Notes: generated by a model from the letters alone, not told the origin. A stretch of DNA of 64,000 nucleotides from Exiguobacterium sp. AM39-5BH (GCF_003467445.1 NZ_QSGS01000004.1:1-64000), one strand, 5' to 3'; counted from the first letter of the stretch, positions 1-8,256 are shown. Numbers and translations: made by a program.

Positions 1-81
1 GATGGACCGGATGGACATCCCGAGCTCCAGATAGGTCTCTATTTTCACGCGTTCGGCTGTGGTAAGATGGGTGTAGCTCAT
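1..81 (-). CDS. IS30-family transposase, N-terminal fragment cut by window edge
   Basis: The reverse strand from position 81 reads MSYTHLTTAERVKIETYLEL and continues with GMSIRSI. This is the typical start of IS30-family DDE transposases, whose N-terminus is a helix-turn-helix that binds the inverted repeats. Only the first 27 codons are inside the window. A ribosome site (GGAGGAA) lies just upstream at 86-92. The AT-rich sequence around 165-195 probably contains the terminal inverted repeat of the element, but its partner is outside the window, so the exact end cannot be fixed. Confidence 0.85.
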   Translation of the reverse strand, partial: MSYTHLTTAERVKIETYLELGMSIRSI

Positions 82-475
82 AGCGATTCCTCCGTCTGAA
101 TGTTTGTGTGGTAACTTCATTCTACACGAGGCCGTCGCTATGGGCTTTTTTGCGTTCACGTTCAGGTGTTGCACTTAATTTTATAATTCATCATACAAAT
201 TAGTTTCCCCCATTTGTTGGAAAATATTATAGTGTGCTGCAAACGGGTACACAAGGCAATTTCGAGTGTGCTGTAAGGTTAGAAAAATCCTTGCAGTACA
301 TTTTTTATAGAAAAGTGTACTTTAAGAGAAATAGTTGGTGTTTATCCGGTGTTTTAATTTGCAAAAAGGGTCCAAACGAAAATGTACAATACAAAATCAG
401 ATTGCAACAAAACCCCATTTCATGCGGGTTTGAGGCACGTTCTTAAACAATACGAAACTACTTTTTATGGTTTGA
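82..475. other. IS flank and apparently non-coding DNA
   Basis: This stretch holds the IS30 leader and its probable end, then about 280 bases of AT-rich sequence. A 70-codon open frame from a GTG at 234 has cysteine- and arginine-rich composition, no ribosome site and no recognisable motif, so I do not call it a gene. The words GTGTGCTGCAA (232) and GTGTGCTGTAA (267) form an imperfect short direct repeat of unknown meaning. Confidence 0.4.
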
Positions 476-643
476 AAAAGAGAACACAAGAACGTGACAT
501 ATGTGAATGATCTCGGTGTATCGGACAGGGGATGGAACCCATTTCGACCGGATCGCGTCTACTTGTTTGAAATCGATTCTGGAGACAAAATCTTGTTTCT
601 ACCAGACTCGGGAGACATTATAAAAACGCGTCCTCCAATGTGA
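476..643 (+). pseudogene. Short protein-like open frame, possible gene remnant
   Basis: The frame following a TGA at 473-475 is open to the TGA at 641-643. It reads like real protein (for example YVNDLGVSDRGWNPF, then PDRVYLFEIDSGDK), with balanced composition. There is no ATG. GTG codons at 494 and 503 are possible starts, but neither has a clear ribosome site. Its stop lies inside the hairpin that terminates ahpF. The position beside an IS end suggests the 3' remnant of a gene truncated by the insertion or by deletion. Family not recognised. Confidence 0.3.
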
Positions 644-653
644 GGACGCGTTT
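622..653 (-). terminator. Rho-independent terminator of ahpF
   Basis: A perfect 12-bp stem (AAACGCGTCCTC at 624-635 pairing with 642-653) closes a 6-nt loop. On the reverse strand it is followed by a T run (622-626). It lies just downstream of the ahpF stop codon. Confidence 0.85.
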
Positions 654-657
654 CCTA

Positions 658-2181
658 TTAGTTGCGAATCATATAATCGAAAGCACCGAGTGCGGCAGTC
701 GCACCAGACCCCATCGAGATGATGATTTGTTTGTAGGCGCTGTTCGTGCAGTCGCCTGCTGCGAACACGCCTGGGATGTTCGTCGCACCGTGACGGTCGA
801 CGACGATCTCACCGAAGTTGTTGCGTTCGACCGAGTCGAGCCAGTCCGTGTTCGGGACGAGTCCGATTTGGACGAAGACACCTTCGAGTTCGACGTGATG
901 CGTCTCGTTCGTCTCACGAGACAAGTACGAGATGCCGTTCACTTTGTCCGTACCCGTGATTTCTGTCGTCTGTGCGTTCGTGACGACGGTCACGTTCGGG
1001 AGGCTGTGGAGACGGTCTTGAAGCACTTGGTCGGCTTTGAGTTCAGAAGCGAACTCGAGCACCGTCACGTGTTTAACAATCCCAGCGAGGTCGATCGCTG
1101 CTTCGATTCCAGAGTTGCCGCCACCGATGACTGCGACGCGCTTGCCTTCGAAGAGAGGGCCATCACAGTGCGGGCAGTAGGCGACACCTTTGTTTTTGAA
1201 CTCGGCTTCACCTGGGACGTTGACGTTGCGCCAGCGTGCACCAGTCGACAGGATGACACTCTTACTCTTCAAGACGGCACCGTTCTCAAGTTCGACTTCG
1301 ACGAGGTCAGTTTTCTCAAGACGCTTCGCGCGCTGGAGGTTCATGACGTCGATGCCGTACTCTTTCACATGCTCTTCCAAGCTCGCGACGAGTTTCGGGC
1401 CTTCCGTGTAAGAGGTGCCGATGAAGTTCTCAATCCCCATCGTGTCCATCACTTGACCACCGAAGCGTTCTGCGACGATGCCGGTCCGGATGCCTTTACG
1501 AGCCGCGTAAACCGCTGCGCTCGCACCAGCTGGGCCGCCACCGATGACGAGGACGTCATACGGGTCTTTGTTGTCGAATGCTGAAGCGTCAGGGCCAGTG
1601 CCGAGTTTCGCCAAAATCTCTTCAAGTGACATGCGTCCGTTGCCGAACGCCTCACCGTTCAAGAAGACGGTCGGGACAGCCATGATCTCTTTCGCTTCAA
1701 CTTCTGCCTTGAACGCACCACCGTCAATCATCGTATGCGAGATGTTCGGGTTGAGCACGCTCATGACGTTGAGTGCCTGGACGACGTCCGGGCAGTTGTG
1801 GCAGCTGAGGCTGATATACGATTCAAAGTGGTAAGTGCCTTGAATGTTTTGAATCTGTTTGATCGCGTCCGCGTCGACTTTCGGCGCCCGGCCGCTCACT
1901 TGGAGCAACGCGAGGACGAGTGACGTGAACTCGTGACCGAGCGGGATTCCTGCGAAGACGATCCCTGTCTCTTCAGACGGACGGCTCACGCTGAAGCTCG
2001 GTGTGCGTTCGAGCGTGACGTTCTCGACCGAGATGCGTGACGACATGCTCGCGAGTTCGTTCACGAGGTCGAGCATCTCTTTAGAGACCGCGTCGTCTCC
2101 AGCGCTGACACGGAGGACGACGTCGCCCTCCATGAGCTGGAGATATTGGTCCAACTGTTGTTTAATATCTGCTTCTAACAT
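658..2181 (-). CDS. ahpF: Alkyl hydroperoxide reductase subunit F
   Basis: Cytosolic flavoprotein (507 aa) that passes electrons from NAD(P)H to the peroxiredoxin AhpC. The N-terminal ~200 residues form the tandem thioredoxin-like domain, with the CHNC redox pair near residue 127. A FAD-binding GGGPAG motif follows near 213. The thioredoxin-reductase-type CPHC disulfide is near 338 and the nucleotide-binding GGGNSG motif lies beyond it. Length matches AhpF of Bacillus (about 509 aa). It starts 12 bp after the ahpC stop, with ribosome site AAGGAG, so the two are one operon. A hairpin terminator follows. Confidence 0.96.
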   Translation of the reverse strand: MLEADIKQQLDQYLQLMEGDVVLRVSAGDDAVSKEMLDLVNELASMSSRISVENVTLERTPSFSVSRPSEETGIVFAGIPLGHEFTSLVLALLQVSGRAPKVDADAIKQIQNIQGTYHFESYISLSCHNCPDVVQALNVMSVLNPNISHTMIDGGAFKAEVEAKEIMAVPTVFLNGEAFGNGRMSLEEILAKLGTGPDASAFDNKDPYDVLVIGGGPAGASAAVYAARKGIRTGIVAERFGGQVMDTMGIENFIGTSYTEGPKLVASLEEHVKEYGIDVMNLQRAKRLEKTDLVEVELENGAVLKSKSVILSTGARWRNVNVPGEAEFKNKGVAYCPHCDGPLFEGKRVAVIGGGNSGIEAAIDLAGIVKHVTVLEFASELKADQVLQDRLHSLPNVTVVTNAQTTEITGTDKVNGISYLSRETNETHHVELEGVFVQIGLVPNTDWLDSVERNNFGEIVVDRHGATNIPGVFAAGDCTNSAYKQIIISMGSGATAALGAFDYMIRN

Positions 2182-2193
2182 GAAATCCGCTCC

Positions 2194-2757
2194 TTACAAC
2201 TTGCCGACGAGGTCGAGGCTCGGGCGAAGTGTTGCAGAACCTTCTTCCCATTTCGCCGGGCAAACTTCGCCTGGGTTATTGCGGACGTATTGTGCCGCTT
2301 TAATTTTGTTGACGAGCGTGCTCGCGTCACGACCGATGCCGTCTGCGTTGATTTCAACGGTTTGGATGACGCCGTCTGGGTCGATGATGAACGTACCGCG
2401 GTCAGCAAGGCCATCTTCTTCGTTCAAGACGTCGAAGTTACGTGAGATTGTGTGTGATGGGTCACCAATCATGATGTACTCGATTTTGCCGATTTTCTCA
2501 GACGTTTCGTGCCATGCTTTGTGCGTGAAGTGTGTGTCAGTCGATACTGAGTAAACTTCGACGCCTAGGTTTTTAAGTGTCGCGTATTCGTTTTGAAGAT
2601 CTTCAAGTTCAGTCGGACAGACGAATGTGAAGTCAGCTGGGTAGAAGCAAACGACGCTCCATTGACCTTTGAAGTCGTTGTCTGATACTTCGAGGAATTC
2701 ACCTGTTTGGAATGCTTGTGCTTTGAAAGGTAAGATTTCTTTGCCGATTAATGACAT
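2194..2757 (-). CDS. ahpC: Alkyl hydroperoxide reductase subunit C (peroxiredoxin)
   Basis: Typical 2-Cys peroxiredoxin (187 aa) that reduces hydrogen peroxide, organic peroxides and peroxynitrite in the cytosol. The peroxidatic cysteine is in DFTFVCPTE near residue 47 and the resolving cysteine in EVCPAKW near residue 167. Both are intact. It is the first gene of the ahpC-ahpF operon, with ribosome site AAGGAGGACA upstream of the ATG. A Per-type operator overlaps a candidate -10 box about 50-60 bp upstream, which fits peroxide induction. Confidence 0.97.
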   Translation of the reverse strand: MSLIGKEILPFKAQAFQTGEFLEVSDNDFKGQWSVVCFYPADFTFVCPTELEDLQNEYATLKNLGVEVYSVSTDTHFTHKAWHETSEKIGKIEYIMIGDPSHTISRNFDVLNEEDGLADRGTFIIDPDGVIQTVEINADGIGRDASTLVNKIKAAQYVRNNPGEVCPAKWEEGSATLRPSLDLVGKL

Positions 2758-2804
2758 GGGATATGTCCTCCTTGTTTTTTTACTCTAGTGGACTTTCGTC
2801 TCTA

Positions 2805-2819
2805 CTAGAATAATTATAA
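2805..2819 (-). promoter_or_regulatory. Per box (PerR operator) of ahpCF
   Basis: The 15-mer CTAGAATAATTATAA matches the Bacillus Per box TTATAATnATTATAA at 12 of 14 defined positions, with one half-site perfect. On the ahpC strand it contains TATAAT, a likely -10 element. PerR with bound metal would therefore block polymerase until peroxide oxidises it. Assignment is by consensus only. Confidence 0.65.
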
Positions 2820-2829
2820 TGTAATACTA

Positions 2830-3063
2830 ACTTCATATAACCCGCCAAAAATGTCAAGGCGTTTGCATGCTTGGTAAAAAGTTGATATATCAACGTTGAA
2901 CGGATAAAACGCTTGATGAAAGGAAAGAAAACGATTACAAAATAAATGTGCTTTTGTTTTCAATAACCTATGTAAAAAAAGTAAATACTAACTTGAAGAA
3001 GCAGAATTATTAATGGAATGAGAAGACGATTCTCGTATGAAATCACCATATTATCAATTACAA
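2830..3063. other. AT-rich intergenic region, no gene seen
   Basis: The part nearest ahpC holds its promoter region. The remainder (about 2880-3063) is AT-rich, has stops in every frame and shows no hairpin or motif that I can support until the terminator of the HNH gene begins at 3065. Confidence 0.5.
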
Positions 3064-3064
3064 A

Positions 3065-3096
3065 CAAAAAACCTCAATCTGAAGTAGATCAAGGTT
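3065..3096 (-). terminator. Terminator of the HNH endonuclease gene
   Basis: An imperfect stem (AACCT...ATCT at 3070-3080 pairing with AGAT...AAGGTT at 3085-3096) is followed on the reverse strand by a T run. It overlaps the stop codon of the gene. Confidence 0.6.
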
Positions 3097-3886
3097 GCTG
3101 AACTGTATTTATAATGTGCTGATTAAATGTTGCTCGCTCAATGGCTTTATGCAAGCGAGCGTGACAGTTCGGACAAACTGCTACAACTTGGTCAGGTTGC
3201 GACAAGCCATCATCGGATTCTTTGTAGAGCGAGTGGAGCTCGAGATAAGGTCCGTTTTCCGTTTCAAACGGAGCTGGTTGCCCACAAGCTTCGCAACAGT
3301 TATTAGCACGAGCCAGCACGTAATAATGAAGCGCCGCTGTTTGCTCGCGAACTTGTAACTTTCGAGCAGACATACTTAAACCAGTTGCTCGTTTTGGATC
3401 GCGAGATGCAATTTCCTCTAACTCTTCAATTGATTTATAGCGCATTGTCGTTGAAAACTGATGGGCTTCTTCCTGAATGACGTGTAATGGTTCAAATGCA
3501 AAGACGATCACTTCTCGTTGATTATGATATTTATCAATTCCAAATTGAATATCGAATCCAATTAAAATGAGTTGATCGACAAAGCGATAAGTCCCTCGTC
3601 CGAGTGATTCAAATAAATAAACGTCTTCGCCGTTCTCTACATGGTTAAGGAGCGCTTTGTTGCCGAACGAGAACGATTGATTTCCTTCCTGTCCTTCTCC
3701 GCTGTAATAATAGAGGCCATCATCTTCGTTCCAACCATTTTTGTATCCAAACTCTTCGTCCATTCCACTATCGAATATAAAGATAAGTTTATGTTTGTTG
3801 GGTGTACTAATCCCTCGTTGTCGACTTCCGCCATACCGATCATGGAGTTCCGAACGTTTGTACAATTTATTTTTTTCGAACAGCAT
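3089..3886 (-). CDS. HNH endonuclease with N-terminal ScoMcrA/SRA-like domain, candidate modification-dependent nuclease
   Basis: 265 aa. The C-terminal third is an HNH zinc-finger nuclease: CEACGQ, then LELHSL carrying the first catalytic His, then VCPNCHARLH with the second CxxC and the final Asn/His. The N-terminal ~140 residues contain YGGSRQRGIS, IFIFDSG and YYSGEGQ. These resemble the module found before HNH domains in ScoMcrA-type enzymes, where it recognises modified DNA; this link is from memory of the family, not a search. I chose the ATG at 3886 because GAGGTG lies 4 nt upstream; the longer frame to 3913 has no ribosome site. The gene is visibly AT-richer than its neighbours, suggesting transfer. 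It stands alone without a methylase. Confidence 0.75.
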   Translation of the reverse strand: MLFEKNKLYKRSELHDRYGGSRQRGISTPNKHKLIFIFDSGMDEEFGYKNGWNEDDGLYYYSGEGQEGNQSFSFGNKALLNHVENGEDVYLFESLGRGTYRFVDQLILIGFDIQFGIDKYHNQREVIVFAFEPLHVIQEEAHQFSTTMRYKSIEELEEIASRDPKRATGLSMSARKLQVREQTAALHYYVLARANNCCEACGQPAPFETENGPYLELHSLYKESDDGLSQPDQVVAVCPNCHARLHKAIERATFNQHIINTVQQP

Positions 3887-3950
3887 ACGACACCTCATCC
3901 CCAAAAAATTCATCTATATAAATTGTATCACGTCTCTCACTGAATAAACG

Positions 3951-3973
3951 AAAAAGACAGAGGTCGCCCTCTG
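3951..3973 (-). terminator. Terminator of htpG
   Basis: Short stem CAGAGG/CCTCTG (3958-3973), followed on the reverse strand by TCTTTTTC. It sits immediately after the htpG stop. Confidence 0.6.
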
Positions 3974-3981
3974 CCTTTCAC

Positions 3982-5850
3982 TTATTCCGCCATCAACGCA
4001 CACACCGCGTTCGAATAGGCGACCGGGTCTTCAATCGGTAGCCCTTCGATGAGGAGCGCTTGCTGATAGAGCAAATCGGTATACTGTTTCGCTTTCGCTT
4101 CATCTTCCTTGTAGATGCGCTGTAACGTCTGGAAGATGGCGTGGTCGGCGTTCACTTCAAGCACTTTCTCCGCTTTCATGCCGCCGCCGTTCGGCATCGT
4201 ATTCAAAATCTTCTCCATCTCGATCGAGACGTCGCCGGCGACCGTCAAGCAGACCGGGTGTGACTTGAGTCGTGTCGAGGCGCGCACTTCTTTGACGCGG
4301 TCCCCGAGCTCTTGCTTCATGAAGGCGAACAAGTCTTTGTTGTCCTCGTTGAGGGAATGGGCCGCCTCGTCATCAAGCCCGAGGTCACCGCTCGCGATCG
4401 ACTTGAACGCTTTGTCGTCATACGACTGGAGCATCTTGATGGCGAACTCGTCGATTTCTTCGGTGAAGTAGAGAATCTCGAACCCTTCTTCTTTCAAGCG
4501 TTCTGCCTGTGGCAACAGGTCGATGCGGTGAATCGATTCACCCGTCGCGTAATAGATGTACTTTTGATCGTCTTTCATGCGCGCGACGTACTCTTTGAGC
4601 GTGACGAGCTTCTTCTCGTTCGATGAGTGGAACAAGAGCAAGTCTTTCAACTCGTCCTTGGCGGCGCCGAACTGGTCGTAGACGCCGAACTTGATTTGAC
4701 GGCCGAACGACTCGAAGAACTTCTCATAGTCTTCGCGCTCGTTTTGGAGCATCTTCTCGAGCATGCCTTTGATTTTCGACTTCACGTTCTTGGCGATGAC
4801 TCGGAGTTGGCGGTCTTGCTGCAACATCTCCCGGGAAATGTTGAGCGACAGGTCTTCCGAGTCAACCATCCCTTTGACGAAACCGAAATAGTCCGGGAGC
4901 AGGTCAGGCGACTTCTCCATGATCAGGACGCCATTCGAGTACAGCTCGAGTCCTTTCTCGAACTCTTTCGTGTAATAGTCGAACGGGACCGTCGATGGGA
5001 TGTAGAGGATCGACTGATACCGGATCGTGCCGTCGACGTTCAAGTGAAGGTGTTTGAGCGGCTCGTCGAAGCCGTAGCGCTTCTCGTGATAGAACGCCTT
5101 GTAGTCCTCGTCCGACAGCTCGCTCTTCCGTTTGCGCCAAATCGGCACCATGCTGTTGACCGTCTCTTCTTCAACGTAGTCCTCGTACTCATCCGAGTCG
5201 TCTTTTTGACGGTGCTTCGCCACGTCGAGCTTAATCGGATAGCGGATGAAGTCCGAATGCTTCTTGATGAGCGAACGGATCTCGTACTCTTCGAGGAATG
5301 ATGAGTACGTCTCGTCGTCCGTGTCAGCTTTCACGTGCAACGTGATCTCAGTCCCGATTTCGGTCTTATCCGTCGGCTCGATCGTGTAACCGTCCGTGCC
5401 TTCTGATTCCCACAAGTAGCCTTGTTCGCTGTCGACCGAGCGGGTGCGGACCGTCACGCGGTCGGCCACCATGAACGCCGAGTAAAAGCCGACGCCGAAT
5501 TGGCCGATGAGGCTGCGGTCTTCTTCCATCTTCGTCGCTTGCTTCATCGCGAGCGAGCCGCTCTTGGCGATAATCCCGAGATTCGACTCGAGCTCGTCAG
5601 CTGTCATCCCGATTCCAGTGTCACGGATGGTGATCGTGCGGGCGTCTTTATCGAGCTCGACTTTAATGAAGTAGTCGTCCTTGTTGAAGTCGATTGTCTC
5701 ATCCGACAAAGCCCGGTAATACATCTTGTCGATGGCGTCACTCGCGTTCGAGATGAGCTCACGGAGGAAGATGTCCTTATGCGTATAGATTGAGTGGACC
5801 ATCAACTCTAAAATTCGTTTCGATTCGGCTTGAAACTGTTTCTTTGTCAT
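3982..5850 (-). CDS. htpG: Molecular chaperone HtpG (Hsp90)
   Basis: Bacterial Hsp90 (622 aa), a cytosolic dimeric ATP-driven chaperone. The N-terminal GHKL ATPase domain is complete: ELISNASDA near residue 32, DTGIGMT near 80, and the [12 protein letters not shown] lid region near 115. The middle domain contains the usual ISREMLQQ segment, and the C-terminal dimerisation domain ends at ALMAE. Length matches the family (about 625 aa). Ribosome site AAGGAGAACG precedes the ATG. A sigma-A promoter and a CIRCE operator lie directly upstream, indicating HrcA-controlled heat induction. Confidence 0.97.
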   Translation of the reverse strand: MTKKQFQAESKRILELMVHSIYTHKDIFLRELISNASDAIDKMYYRALSDETIDFNKDDYFIKVELDKDARTITIRDTGIGMTADELESNLGIIAKSGSLAMKQATKMEEDRSLIGQFGVGFYSAFMVADRVTVRTRSVDSEQGYLWESEGTDGYTIEPTDKTEIGTEITLHVKADTDDETYSSFLEEYEIRSLIKKHSDFIRYPIKLDVAKHRQKDDSDEYEDYVEEETVNSMVPIWRKRKSELSDEDYKAFYHEKRYGFDEPLKHLHLNVDGTIRYQSILYIPSTVPFDYYTKEFEKGLELYSNGVLIMEKSPDLLPDYFGFVKGMVDSEDLSLNISREMLQQDRQLRVIAKNVKSKIKGMLEKMLQNEREDYEKFFESFGRQIKFGVYDQFGAAKDELKDLLLFHSSNEKKLVTLKEYVARMKDDQKYIYYATGESIHRIDLLPQAERLKEEGFEILYFTEEIDEFAIKMLQSYDDKAFKSIASGDLGLDDEAAHSLNEDNKDLFAFMKQELGDRVKEVRASTRLKSHPVCLTVAGDVSIEMEKILNTMPNGGGMKAEKVLEVNADHAIFQTLQRIYKEDEAKAKQYTDLLYQQALLIEGLPIEDPVAYSNAVCALMAE

Positions 5851-5878
5851 GATCGTTCTCCTTTTTGTTTGTTCATTT

Positions 5879-5905
5879 TTGGCACTCTCATAATAAGAGT
5901 GCTAA
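5879..5905 (-). promoter_or_regulatory. CIRCE operator (HrcA site) of htpG
   Basis: TTGGCACTC-N9-GAGTGCTAA matches the CIRCE consensus TTAGCACTC-N9-GAGTGCTAA at 17 of 18 positions with exact spacing. It sits between the htpG promoter and the ribosome site, around +2 of the predicted transcript, the classic place for HrcA repression. Confidence 0.9.
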
Positions 5906-5913
5906 CACTATTG

Positions 5914-5941
5914 ATTATCCTAATTTTTAGGAAGATGTCAA
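5914..5941 (-). promoter_or_regulatory. Sigma-A promoter of htpG
   Basis: On the reverse strand TTGACA (5936-5941), a 16-bp spacer and GATAAT (5914-5919). The -10 ends 9 bp upstream of the CIRCE. Confidence 0.75.
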
Positions 5942-5959
5942 CCCGGTTCAAACAAAACG

Positions 5960-5988
5960 TTGACGCGGGGGCCAGATTCGCCTATAGT
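5960..5988 (+). promoter_or_regulatory. Sigma-A promoter of leader/small RNA upstream of VOC gene
   Basis: TTGACG (5960-5965), a 17-bp spacer and TATAGT (5983-5988). This near-consensus promoter predicts a transcript starting near 5995. It is divergent from the htpG promoter 20 bp away. Confidence 0.7.
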
Positions 5989-5994
5989 GGAGTA

Positions 5995-6112
5995 CATGCG
6001 ATGAGCTGGTCTATGTAAGACGGCGGACATTCCTTCGGGAGCACGTTGTGGAGCGTGGTTCGACGCGGTAGACTTTTCGAGAGCACCTCTAGTGAGAGGT
6101 GCTCATTTTTTT
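5995..6112 (+). ncRNA. Candidate small RNA or attenuator leader
   Basis: Between a strong promoter and a strong terminator lie about 118 nt with no credible open frame. The RNA contains a stem with a C(UUCG)G tetraloop near 6030-6045 and ends in a 10-bp stem (6081-6104) with a T run. The next gene starts at 6130. The region may be an independent small RNA or a 5' leader whose terminator controls the VOC gene. It does not match a riboswitch class I can recognise by eye. Confidence 0.4.
6081..6112 (+). terminator. Strong hairpin terminator/attenuator upstream of VOC gene
   Basis: Perfect 10-bp stem GAGCACCTCT/AGAGGTGCTC with a 4-nt loop, followed by ATTTTTTT. No coding gene precedes it on this strand, so it must end the short transcript from 5995 or act as an attenuator. 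Confidence 0.8.
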
Positions 6113-6129
6113 GTATATGGGGGATTTTT

Positions 6130-6510
6130 ATGGAATTACATACAATCCATCACGTGGCGATTATCGCCTCGAACTATGACGAGGCGAAACGGTTCTATAT
6201 CGATATCCTCGGTTTCGACGTCATCCGCGAGCATCATCGTCCAGACAAAGGCGACCACAAGATCGACCTTCGGCTCGGCACGTACGAGCTCGAGCTGTTC
6301 ATCAAACCGGGCAGCCCGAAACGGCCGAGCTTCCCGGAGGCGTGCGGGCTCCGTCATCTCGCTTTTAAAGTGGATGACATCGATTCAGTCGTCGCCGAAC
6401 TGAATACGCACGGTGTCACGACGGAGCCAATTCGGTTTGACACGTTCACGGGCGAGAAGATGACGTTCTTCTTCGACCCTGACGGTCTGCCGCTCGAACT
6501 GCACGAATAA
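6130..6510 (+). CDS. VOC-superfamily metalloprotein (glyoxalase/YaeR-like)
   Basis: 126 aa with the paired beta-alpha-beta-beta-beta modules of the vicinal-oxygen-chelate fold. Metal-ligand candidates are His in IHHVAII near the N-terminus, Glu in YELELF, His in LRHLAFKV and the terminal Glu in LPLELHE. It resembles YaeR/GloA-type proteins; the substrate cannot be read from sequence. I chose the ATG at 6130 (GGGGGA ribosome site). The 28 codons upstream in frame run through the terminator hairpin and are not protein-like. A bidirectional hairpin follows. Confidence 0.8.
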   Translation: MELHTIHHVAIIASNYDEAKRFYIDILGFDVIREHHRPDKGDHKIDLRLGTYELELFIKPGSPKRPSFPEACGLRHLAFKVDDIDSVVAELNTHGVTTEPIRFDTFTGEKMTFFFDPDGLPLELHE

Positions 6511-6534
6511 AGTCCCTTCGCATGAAGGGACTTT
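6509..6534. terminator. Bidirectional terminator between VOC gene and tetR
   Basis: AAAGTCCCTT/AAGGGACTTT stem flanked by A- and T-rich tracts, placed between two convergent genes. Confidence 0.7.
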
Positions 6535-6536
6535 CA

Positions 6537-7163
6537 TTATGGGCGCACATACGACAAGAGCATCTCTTTCAACATCCGTTGTTGAATCAATGGCTCGATA
6601 TCGTCCTCTAAATAACTGATATGTGACTTTAAGATGATATTGTTCCCGAACGTGCCAAACGCGTTGATAATGGTGACGACAGTCGTTTTCACATCGATGT
6701 CACTTCGAAGTGAGCCGTCCGTCTTCCCATGCTCAATGAGCGGTTCGAGCGTCTCCATAATCTCGCGCTGTAGTCCGATGTAGTTATCGATTCCGGGAAG
6801 GGGACTTACGACGAACGAGGCATAACTCTCGAACGCCTCACGGAAGCGAGAGTGACTCGTCCGTTTCATTTGTTGATCGAGCAAATAGTCAATGATCGCC
6901 TCGAGTCGCGAGTACGCATCTCCTGTCCGGCTCGTCAATTCCTTGAACGCGTCGAGCGTCGGTGCCAAGTTACGGACAGCCGCTGCGACAATCAACTGAT
7001 CTTTTTTCGGGAAATAGCGAAACAGTGTCGCGACCCCGATTTCGGCGGCGTCAGCGATATCCTGCATTTGTACGCGCTCGAATCCGTCTTTCAGAAACAG
7101 GATTTCAGCCTGACTGATGATGCGATTTAATCGTTCTTCTTTGTTTTGTTGACGTTTACTCAT
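6537..7163 (-). CDS. TetR/AcrR-family transcriptional regulator
   Basis: 208 aa. The N-terminal helix-turn-helix reads ILFLKDGFERVQMQDIADAA, then GVATLFRYFPKKDQL, the classic TetR DNA-binding region. The C-terminal helical part is the ligand/dimer domain and gives no ligand clue. The start at 7163 has ribosome site GAGGTGATGAT; the longer frame to 7232 has none. It is divergent from the SDR gene at 7286. A 6-3-6 inverted repeat lies between them, so it probably represses that gene and itself. Confidence 0.85.
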   Translation of the reverse strand: MSKRQQNKEERLNRIISQAEILFLKDGFERVQMQDIADAAEIGVATLFRYFPKKDQLIVAAAVRNLAPTLDAFKELTSRTGDAYSRLEAIIDYLLDQQMKRTSHSRFREAFESYASFVVSPLPGIDNYIGLQREIMETLEPLIEHGKTDGSLRSDIDVKTTVVTIINAFGTFGNNIILKSHISYLEDDIEPLIQQRMLKEMLLSYVRP

Positions 7164-7213
7164 ATCATCACCTCTTTGTTCTCTTGTCATTATAACGCTT
7201 TGAAGCAGTTTCG

Positions 7214-7242
7214 TTGAGAATCGAATGTGCATCGACTACTAT
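7214..7242 (+). promoter_or_regulatory. Promoter of SDR gene
   Basis: TTGAGA (7214-7219), a 17-bp spacer and TACTAT (7237-7242). The predicted start falls inside the adjacent inverted repeat. Confidence 0.55.
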
Positions 7243-7245
7243 TAC

Positions 7246-7260
7246 GATAGTTAGACTATC
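7246..7260. promoter_or_regulatory. Candidate TetR-type operator
   Basis: Perfect inverted repeat GATAGT-TAG-ACTATC immediately downstream of the -10 of the SDR promoter, in the divergent tetR/SDR region. Position and symmetry fit a TetR-family operator. Confidence 0.6.
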
Positions 7261-7285
7261 ATAATTTAAGATTGGAGCTGGAACA

Positions 7286-8035
7286 ATGCGGTTAACGGGG
7301 AAAGTAGCGGTCATTACGGGGGCAGGCAGCGGTATGGGTGAAGAAACGGCCAAACTGTTCGCACGCGAAGGAGCGACGGTTGTCGCGACAGACATCAATG
7401 TAGACGCGGTGACACGTGTCGTCGAAACGATCCGGGCGAACGGAGGAGAGGCGCTCGCGCTTCAGCACGACGTCACTTCGCGCAGTGATTGGGAGAGAAT
7501 TTATGATGAAGTGCAATCGGTGTGCGGGAAGCTCGATATTCTCGTCAACAATGCGGGCATCGCGCTTGCAAAACCGTTCTTGGAACAGACCGAGGACGAC
7601 TGGTCACGGACGTATCGAATCAATATCGATGGCGTCATGCTCGGGACGCAGTATGCCATCCCGCTCATGGAGCAAAATGGCGGCGGTTCAATCGTCAACA
7701 TCTCGTCAATCTCGGCGCTCACCGGTATGGCCGGGGCAGGTGCCTATACGGCTTCAAAAGGGGCCGTTCGCTCACTTACGAAGGCTGCGGCCGTCGATTA
7801 CGGCAAGCACAATATTCGCGTCAACTCGGTCCATCCGGGCTATATCGTGACGCCGATGAGCGCGCCGCACATGGAGCACCCGGACTATAAACAGCATTTC
7901 CTGAATCAAATCGCTTTGCCGAATCTCGGTCAGGCGGGGGAAGTGGCTGCGGCTGTCTTGTTCCTTGCATCGGACGAGGCGAACCATATCACAGGAATCG
8001 AACTTCCTGTCGATGGTGGCGTCACGGCAAAATAA
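7286..8035 (+). CDS. SDR-family NAD(P)-dependent oxidoreductase
   Basis: Classical short-chain dehydrogenase (249 aa). Cofactor loop TGAGSGMG is at residues 11-18, NNAG near 88, the catalytic Ser in NISSISAL near 140 and the YTASK catalytic pair near 154. Asp in VVATDIN after the second strand suggests a preference for NAD. Family members act on secondary alcohols or ketones (for example cyclopentanol-dehydrogenase-like enzymes), but the substrate is not readable. It is divergent from, and probably controlled by, the TetR regulator at 6537-7163. A hairpin terminator follows. Confidence 0.88.
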   Translation: MRLTGKVAVITGAGSGMGEETAKLFAREGATVVATDINVDAVTRVVETIRANGGEALALQHDVTSRSDWERIYDEVQSVCGKLDILVNNAGIALAKPFLEQTEDDWSRTYRINIDGVMLGTQYAIPLMEQNGGGSIVNISSISALTGMAGAGAYTASKGAVRSLTKAAAVDYGKHNIRVNSVHPGYIVTPMSAPHMEHPDYKQHFLNQIALPNLGQAGEVAAAVLFLASDEANHITGIELPVDGGVTAK

Positions 8036-8052
8036 GAATAACAATTCATTTA

Positions 8053-8086
8053 GGGCACGGGAAAATTTCTCGTTGCCCTTTTTTAT
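8053..8086 (+). terminator. Terminator of SDR gene
   Basis: Stem GGGCA...TGCCC with an internal mismatch (8053-8078), then TTTTTT. Confidence 0.7.
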
Positions 8087-8256
8087 TTATTTTTGAAAAG
8101 TCTACATAATGCATAGACAAATTCCTCATTTCCTAAAATAATGAAATTAAGTGTTTTTTGTAGTTAATTGTTGGAACCTTCAAGCCGATGTTACGTATAT
8201 ACGAATTGACGGATCCGTCGTAGGAAACTGTAGACATATAGAAATGAGGAGAACAG

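Noticed and set aside
234..446. 70-codon frame near the IS30 end
   Set aside because: GTG start without ribosome site, atypical composition, no motif.
640..1584. 314-codon open frame antisense to ahpF
   Set aside because: Asp/Arg/Val-rich composition typical of the complement of a GC-biased gene; no ribosome site and no known fold.
4627..5301. 224-codon open frame antisense to htpG
   Set aside because: Pure shadow of htpG codon bias (Leu/Val/Glu-rich, no motifs).
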